From Opitutus sp. GAS368 (lineage in GTDB: Bacteria; Verrucomicrobiota; Verrucomicrobiia; Opitutales; Opitutaceae): a DNA stretch of 8,437 bases. Of the stretch, positions 5,628-8,437 are shown in pieces. The first letter of the stretch is position 1. Each line of letters begins with the position of its first letter. Below the pieces are notes generated by a model, which ran no database searches, was not told the origin of the DNA, and saw only the letters and a list, made by a program, of their open reading frames with translations. The position numbers and the translations under genes were made by a program. The stretch is from NCBI GenBank assembly GCA_945862035.1, contig CAMAXB010000128.1, forward strand, positions 1 to 8,437. Direction: 5' to 3'.

Positions 5628-6806
5628 TCACACCAGACACCCGTCCAGCGCCGCCCGAGCCGCCGACTCGTCGAGGCCGATGCCGATCAGGGCGATCTCC
5701 TGCCGACGGTCGCCACCGGGTTCCTTCCAGAGCGCGCAGATCATCGGGGGGCGGTCCTCGCGCCGCGCCTTGCCGCTTTCCACCAGCGCCGCCCACCAAT
5801 AGCTGAGAAACTCGATGCGCACGACCCCGCCCGCCACGGAGACGAGCCCCATTTCATCCGGCTGGGAGGCGTCCCAGAAAAAGCCCTTGGCCCGCAACAG
5901 GCCCGGCAAACCCGAAGCGAGGACGCGGGTCAGCGCGACCCGGTCAAAGGGACGGCGAGCCTGATAGACGAAGCTGCGGATGCCGTACTTGCGCTCATGC
6001 TCAGGCCGGGCGGCCGAGGCCGGAGCACGAGACACCAGTGACCGTCCGGCGATCGGGGCGACCGCGTTCAAGGTGCCAATCCACCGCGCTCCGCCCAGTG
6101 TGGCGCTGGGATCGAAGCGCACCCGGCCCAGCAGAAACTCCGATGCCACCTGGCCGTGTTCCGTGCCCACGCGCTCAGCCCGCGCATTGAGGCCCTCGAG
6201 GACCGCCTCGATCCGCGCCCGCTCACGATCATTGATGCGGTCGCACTGGTTGATGACAACGACATCGGCCACTTCCACCTGGTCGAGCAGGAGCTCGACC
6301 ACGGGACGCTCCGTGCCTGCGACCACCCTGCGCAGGGGCCGATCCTCCCATTGCTCAAGCAACGCCCGGGCATCGACCACGGTCACGAGCGCCGACAGGG
6401 TCGCGAAATCCGCGAGGGATCGTCCGAAGGGATTTTTCCGCAGGAAGAGATTCGCGATCCCGCGCGGTTCCGCCACGCCGGTCGTCTCCACGAGGATGTG
6501 GTCGAAAGGCCGACCCTCCGGCCCGCCAGGCCGTCCAGTCAAGGCCAGCTTCACGATCGTCTCCGCGAGTTCGTCCTTGCTGGAGCAGCACACGCAACCG
6601 TTGCCGATCTCGACCATCTCGCCCACACCGGTCGCAGACCGCACCAGGGCGCCGTCGATGTTCACGCTGGCCAGATCATTGACGACCGCCGCCCAGCGCC
6701 GGCCTTCCGCCTGCCCGAGCAGATGGAGCAGCAGGGTCGTCTTACCCACCCCCAAAAATCCGCACAGGATCGTGACCGGGGTGAGAGGAAGGGTGGTAGC
6801 CGTCAT
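5628..6806 (-). CDS. COG0523/CobW-family GTPase, YciC/ZigA-like (putative zinc metallochaperone)
   Basis: This 392-residue GTPase belongs to the same family as the 930-2360 product but to a different branch. Motifs are Walker A GFLGVGKT (16-23), VVNDLASVNID (41-51), the metal-binding CVCC (C71, C73, C74), ETTG (107-110) and NQCD (186-189), where the canonical NKxD lysine is Gln. The C-terminal domain at about 273-392 has YGIRSFVYQARRPFD, GLLRAKGFFWDAS, YWWAAL and DRRQEIALIGIGLD. This is the form typical of YciC/ZigA/ZagA proteins, which are linked to zinc starvation. It has no His-rich run, unlike the first CobW protein. It ends in GCLV, as the other ends in SCLV. The start at 6804-6806 puts Walker A at the usual distance; no strong Shine-Dalgarno and no copy of the GTAACC palindrome precede it. 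The family is secure; zinc as cargo is an inference from branch similarity. Confidence 0.93.
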   Translation of the reverse strand: MTATTLPLTPVTILCGFLGVGKTTLLLHLLGQAEGRRWAAVVNDLASVNIDGALVRSATGVGEMVEIGNGCVCCSSKDELAETIVKLALTGRPGGPEGRPFDHILVETTGVAEPRGIANLFLRKNPFGRSLADFATLSALVTVVDARALLEQWEDRPLRRVVAGTERPVVELLLDQVEVADVVVINQCDRINDRERARIEAVLEGLNARAERVGTEHGQVASEFLLGRVRFDPSATLGGARWIGTLNAVAPIAGRSLVSRAPASAARPEHERKYGIRSFVYQARRPFDRVALTRVLASGLPGLLRAKGFFWDASQPDEMGLVSVAGGVVRIEFLSYWWAALVESGKARREDRPPMICALWKEPGGDRRQEIALIGIGLDESAARAALDGCLV

Positions 6807-6874
6807 GAATCGGATTCAGCAGGACACTTTTCCATTCGCTTGCAACGCCACGCATGCGTAGGTCTCGAGGGTCG

Positions 6875-8158
6875 ATGTTTCGTCTGCGCTCCCTCCTTTT
6901 CCTTTCAGTCATCGCCCTCGCGGCCGGGATCCTTCCGCTCAATGCCCAGTCGGTCGCGGCCGGTCCCTGGTCGGGGGGTGTCACCAGCGATGCGGCGACC
7001 GTGGTGGCCCGGCCTTTCAGCCGACTTTTTGCCACGTTGGAGGTCAGTACCTCCTCGGATTTCGCGAAGTTCTTGACCTTCGGGGAGACCAGCGACCGCC
7101 CCGGGGACCAGCCGGACATGTCACACTTTCGCGCGGTGGGCCTCAAACCCTCCACCCGCTCCTCTTACCGGATCCGGGTGGGAGCCCAGCGCGACGAACA
7201 GCGGACCGGCCGCTTCACGACGCTGCCCTGGGAGGAACAAGCGGCGTCCTTTCGTTTTGCCTTCTCCTCCGGCGCCAACGCCGGAACTGATCACGGGGTT
7301 TACTCGGAGATCAAATCCGGCGCCCCGCTCTTCTTCACCGTGACGGGAAACCTCCATGACGCTGCGTTCGGCGCGATGGATCGCGATGGCTTTCGCGCGG
7401 CCTACGAATCCGTTCTCTTCTCTTTCACTCAGGCTAACCTCGACCGGACCGTGCCCCTTGTCTCCACGTGGAATGCGCGTGACTACGGCGCTGCCGGAAG
7501 CGCGGTGCCCGCCCGTGCGGCCGCCCACGCGAGTTTTCGGGAGTACTTCCCCTTCCCTACCCTCGCTGATCCCGCCACCCCCGAGGGCACGATCAACCAC
7601 CGTTTCACGGTGGGCCGGGTGCGTTTCCTCGGGCTCGATGTCCGAACGGAGCGGGGACCGGCAGGAACCGCCCTGCTCGGAGCGCGGCAGCTCGCGTGGC
7701 CGAAGGGCGAACTCCTCGCTGCAAGGGAGCGTTACCCGCTCACCCCTATCATCAGCCCTTCTGCATGGCTATCGCCGCCGGCCGGCCACGATGGCTGGGG
7801 ACGGTATCCGGCTAAACGCGACGCGCTCAGTGATTGGATGGTCGAGCACGGGATCACCGGCGTCTGCTTCCTGTCCGGCGATGGTGATGTGCTCGCTGCC
7901 GACGATGGCTCCAACAATCGCTACGGCACCCGCGGGGGCGCAGGGTTTCCCGTCTTTCAGGCGGGCCCCCTTGACGACAACGGTACGACGGGCTCGGGCC
8001 CCTGGAGTCATGGCCCCGTTGTTCCCCAAGCGGGCGAGGGCCTGTTTGCCGTGGTCGATGTGCTCGACGCCGAGGGCGCGGTGTCGGTCAGCTTCCGCGG
8101 CCTGAACCAACACGGGCACGAAAAACTGGTGAAGTCCTTCTGGGTGCCCGCACCCTGA
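6875..8158 (+). CDS. Secreted PhoD-like metallophosphatase homologue, probably catalytically inactive
   Basis: The 427-residue protein begins with a clean Sec signal peptide (FRLRSLLFLSVIALAAGILPLNAQ) and follows the layout of the PhoD/alkaline phosphatase D family. An N-terminal beta domain (about 28-118, GPWSGGVTSDAATVVAR and LKPSTRSSYRIRVGA) precedes the metallophosphatase core to about 365. Family landmarks remain: FSSGANAG, FRAAYESVLFS, LLGARQLAWPKGELL, GWGRYPAKRDALSDW and DDGSNNRYGTRGGAGFPVF. However, the metal-binding motifs are altered. The usual SC is SG (G133), GD is GN (N159), DDHD is NARD (200-203) and GDxH is GDGD (335-338). Loss at all four sites points to a pseudoenzyme rather than a phosphodiesterase or phosphatase. 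The frame is otherwise intact. ATG 6875 is preferred to ATG 6854 because it has GAGGG just upstream and begins the signal peptide directly. The ModA gene starts 9 bases after the stop. Confidence 0.82.
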   Translation: MFRLRSLLFLSVIALAAGILPLNAQSVAAGPWSGGVTSDAATVVARPFSRLFATLEVSTSSDFAKFLTFGETSDRPGDQPDMSHFRAVGLKPSTRSSYRIRVGAQRDEQRTGRFTTLPWEEQAASFRFAFSSGANAGTDHGVYSEIKSGAPLFFTVTGNLHDAAFGAMDRDGFRAAYESVLFSFTQANLDRTVPLVSTWNARDYGAAGSAVPARAAAHASFREYFPFPTLADPATPEGTINHRFTVGRVRFLGLDVRTERGPAGTALLGARQLAWPKGELLAARERYPLTPIISPSAWLSPPAGHDGWGRYPAKRDALSDWMVEHGITGVCFLSGDGDVLAADDGSNNRYGTRGGAGFPVFQAGPLDDNGTTGSGPWSHGPVVPQAGEGLFAVVDVLDAEGAVSVSFRGLNQHGHEKLVKSFWVPAP

Positions 8159-8167
8159 TCAGAGGTC

Positions 8168-8437
8168 ATGCCCTTCCTTCGCTGCACTACGTTCGCCCTC
8201 CTGATCGCGTTCGCCGCCACGCCGGCGCGCGCGGCCCAGGCGCTGTCGGTCGCCGCCGCCTCCAATCTGGTGTACGCCATGGACGAGCTGAATGCCGCCT
8301 TCCGGCGCGAGGCGCCCGAGGTCGTCCTCACCGCCACGACCGGGGCCTCGGGTAGCCTCGTCGCCCAGATTGGCCATGGCGCGCCGTTCGATGTGTTTCT
8401 TTCGGCGGATCTCGACTATCCGCAGGCCCTAATCAAG
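8168..8437 (+). CDS. modA: ModA-like molybdate ABC transporter substrate-binding protein (3' truncated by the window)
   Basis: The reading frame starts at ATG 8168 and stays open to the window end, giving the first 90 residues. A Sec signal peptide (LRCTTFALLIAFAATPARA) is followed by LSVAAASNLVYAMDELNAAF, TTGASGSLVAQIGHGAPFDVFLSAD. These match the ModA/PBP_like_2 family: the AASNL strand with oxyanion-binding Ser/Asn, the GASG loop and the 'QI..GAPfDvFlSAD' signature. ModA binds molybdate or tungstate in the periplasm and passes it to the ModB/ModC permease. Those genes are expected just beyond the window. The start lies 9 bases after the PhoD-like gene, with AGAGGT only one base before the ATG, so co-transcription is likely. 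The family is clear; choice among molybdate, tungstate or another oxyanion is not settled. Confidence 0.88.
   Translation, partial: MPFLRCTTFALLIAFAATPARAAQALSVAAASNLVYAMDELNAAFRREAPEVVLTATTGASGSLVAQIGHGAPFDVFLSADLDYPQALIK

Noticed and set aside
6854..6874. Upstream ATG 6854 for the PhoD-like gene
   Set aside because: It adds MRRSRGS before a complete signal peptide and lacks a nearby ribosome site, whereas ATG 6875 has GAGGG just upstream.
5980..7076. Long plus-strand open frames opposite the second CobW gene
   Set aside because: They give Arg/Ser/Pro-rich low-complexity proteins with no motifs and are complements of the conserved GTPase.

Overview
The window is GC-rich bacterial DNA with strongly GC-biased third codon positions and dense coding. 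Its spacers carry several unrelated palindromic or tandem low-complexity repeats: a 'cacgaaaaacacgaaacac' palindrome, a 'gtcagaggtcag' palindrome, tandem 'tccgcat' heptamers and an 'atttgagatttcaaattt' stretch. From memory, this combination is typical of Verrucomicrobia, especially Opitutaceae, and also of some Planctomycetes. The protein types fit, but the taxon is an inference. Shine-Dalgarno sequences are weak or missing in front of most genes.

Layout. (1) 1-2360, plus strand: the tail of an unrecognised gene, a six-helix NicO/UreH-like membrane protein, and a long COG0523/CobW GTPase with a His-rich metal-binding segment and an extra domain. (2) 2361-3276: a convergent spacer filled by a 23-bp inverted repeat, then a minus-strand NADPH-dependent FMN reductase. 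A G-quadruplex-capable tract lies directly upstream of its start codon. The divergent spacer that follows holds a long palindrome. (3) 3277-5509, plus strand: an eight-blade WD40 protein whose third blade carries an in-frame palindromic repeat, a 96-residue protein with a CRDPGCP motif, and a twin-arginine-exported LysM + type 2 amidase. The palindrome core GTAACCCAATAGGTTAC from the divergent spacer recurs identically in front of the 96-residue gene. (4) 5510-6806, minus strand: a second CobW-family GTPase of the YciC/ZigA type, with heptamer repeats just after its stop. (5) 6875-8437, plus strand: a secreted PhoD-like protein whose metal-binding residues are replaced, then the start of a ModA molybdate-binding protein.

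How it may work together (inference). Two different COG0523 GTPases, a His-rich metal-binding segment, a metal-permease-like membrane protein, a zinc-type amidase and a repeated Fur/Zur-sized operator suggest a metal (most likely zinc) scarcity locus. In this model the palindrome would be the site of the controlling repressor, and the WD40 protein and small Cys protein would be its less-known members. The PhoD-like/ModA pair at the right edge looks like a separate unit.
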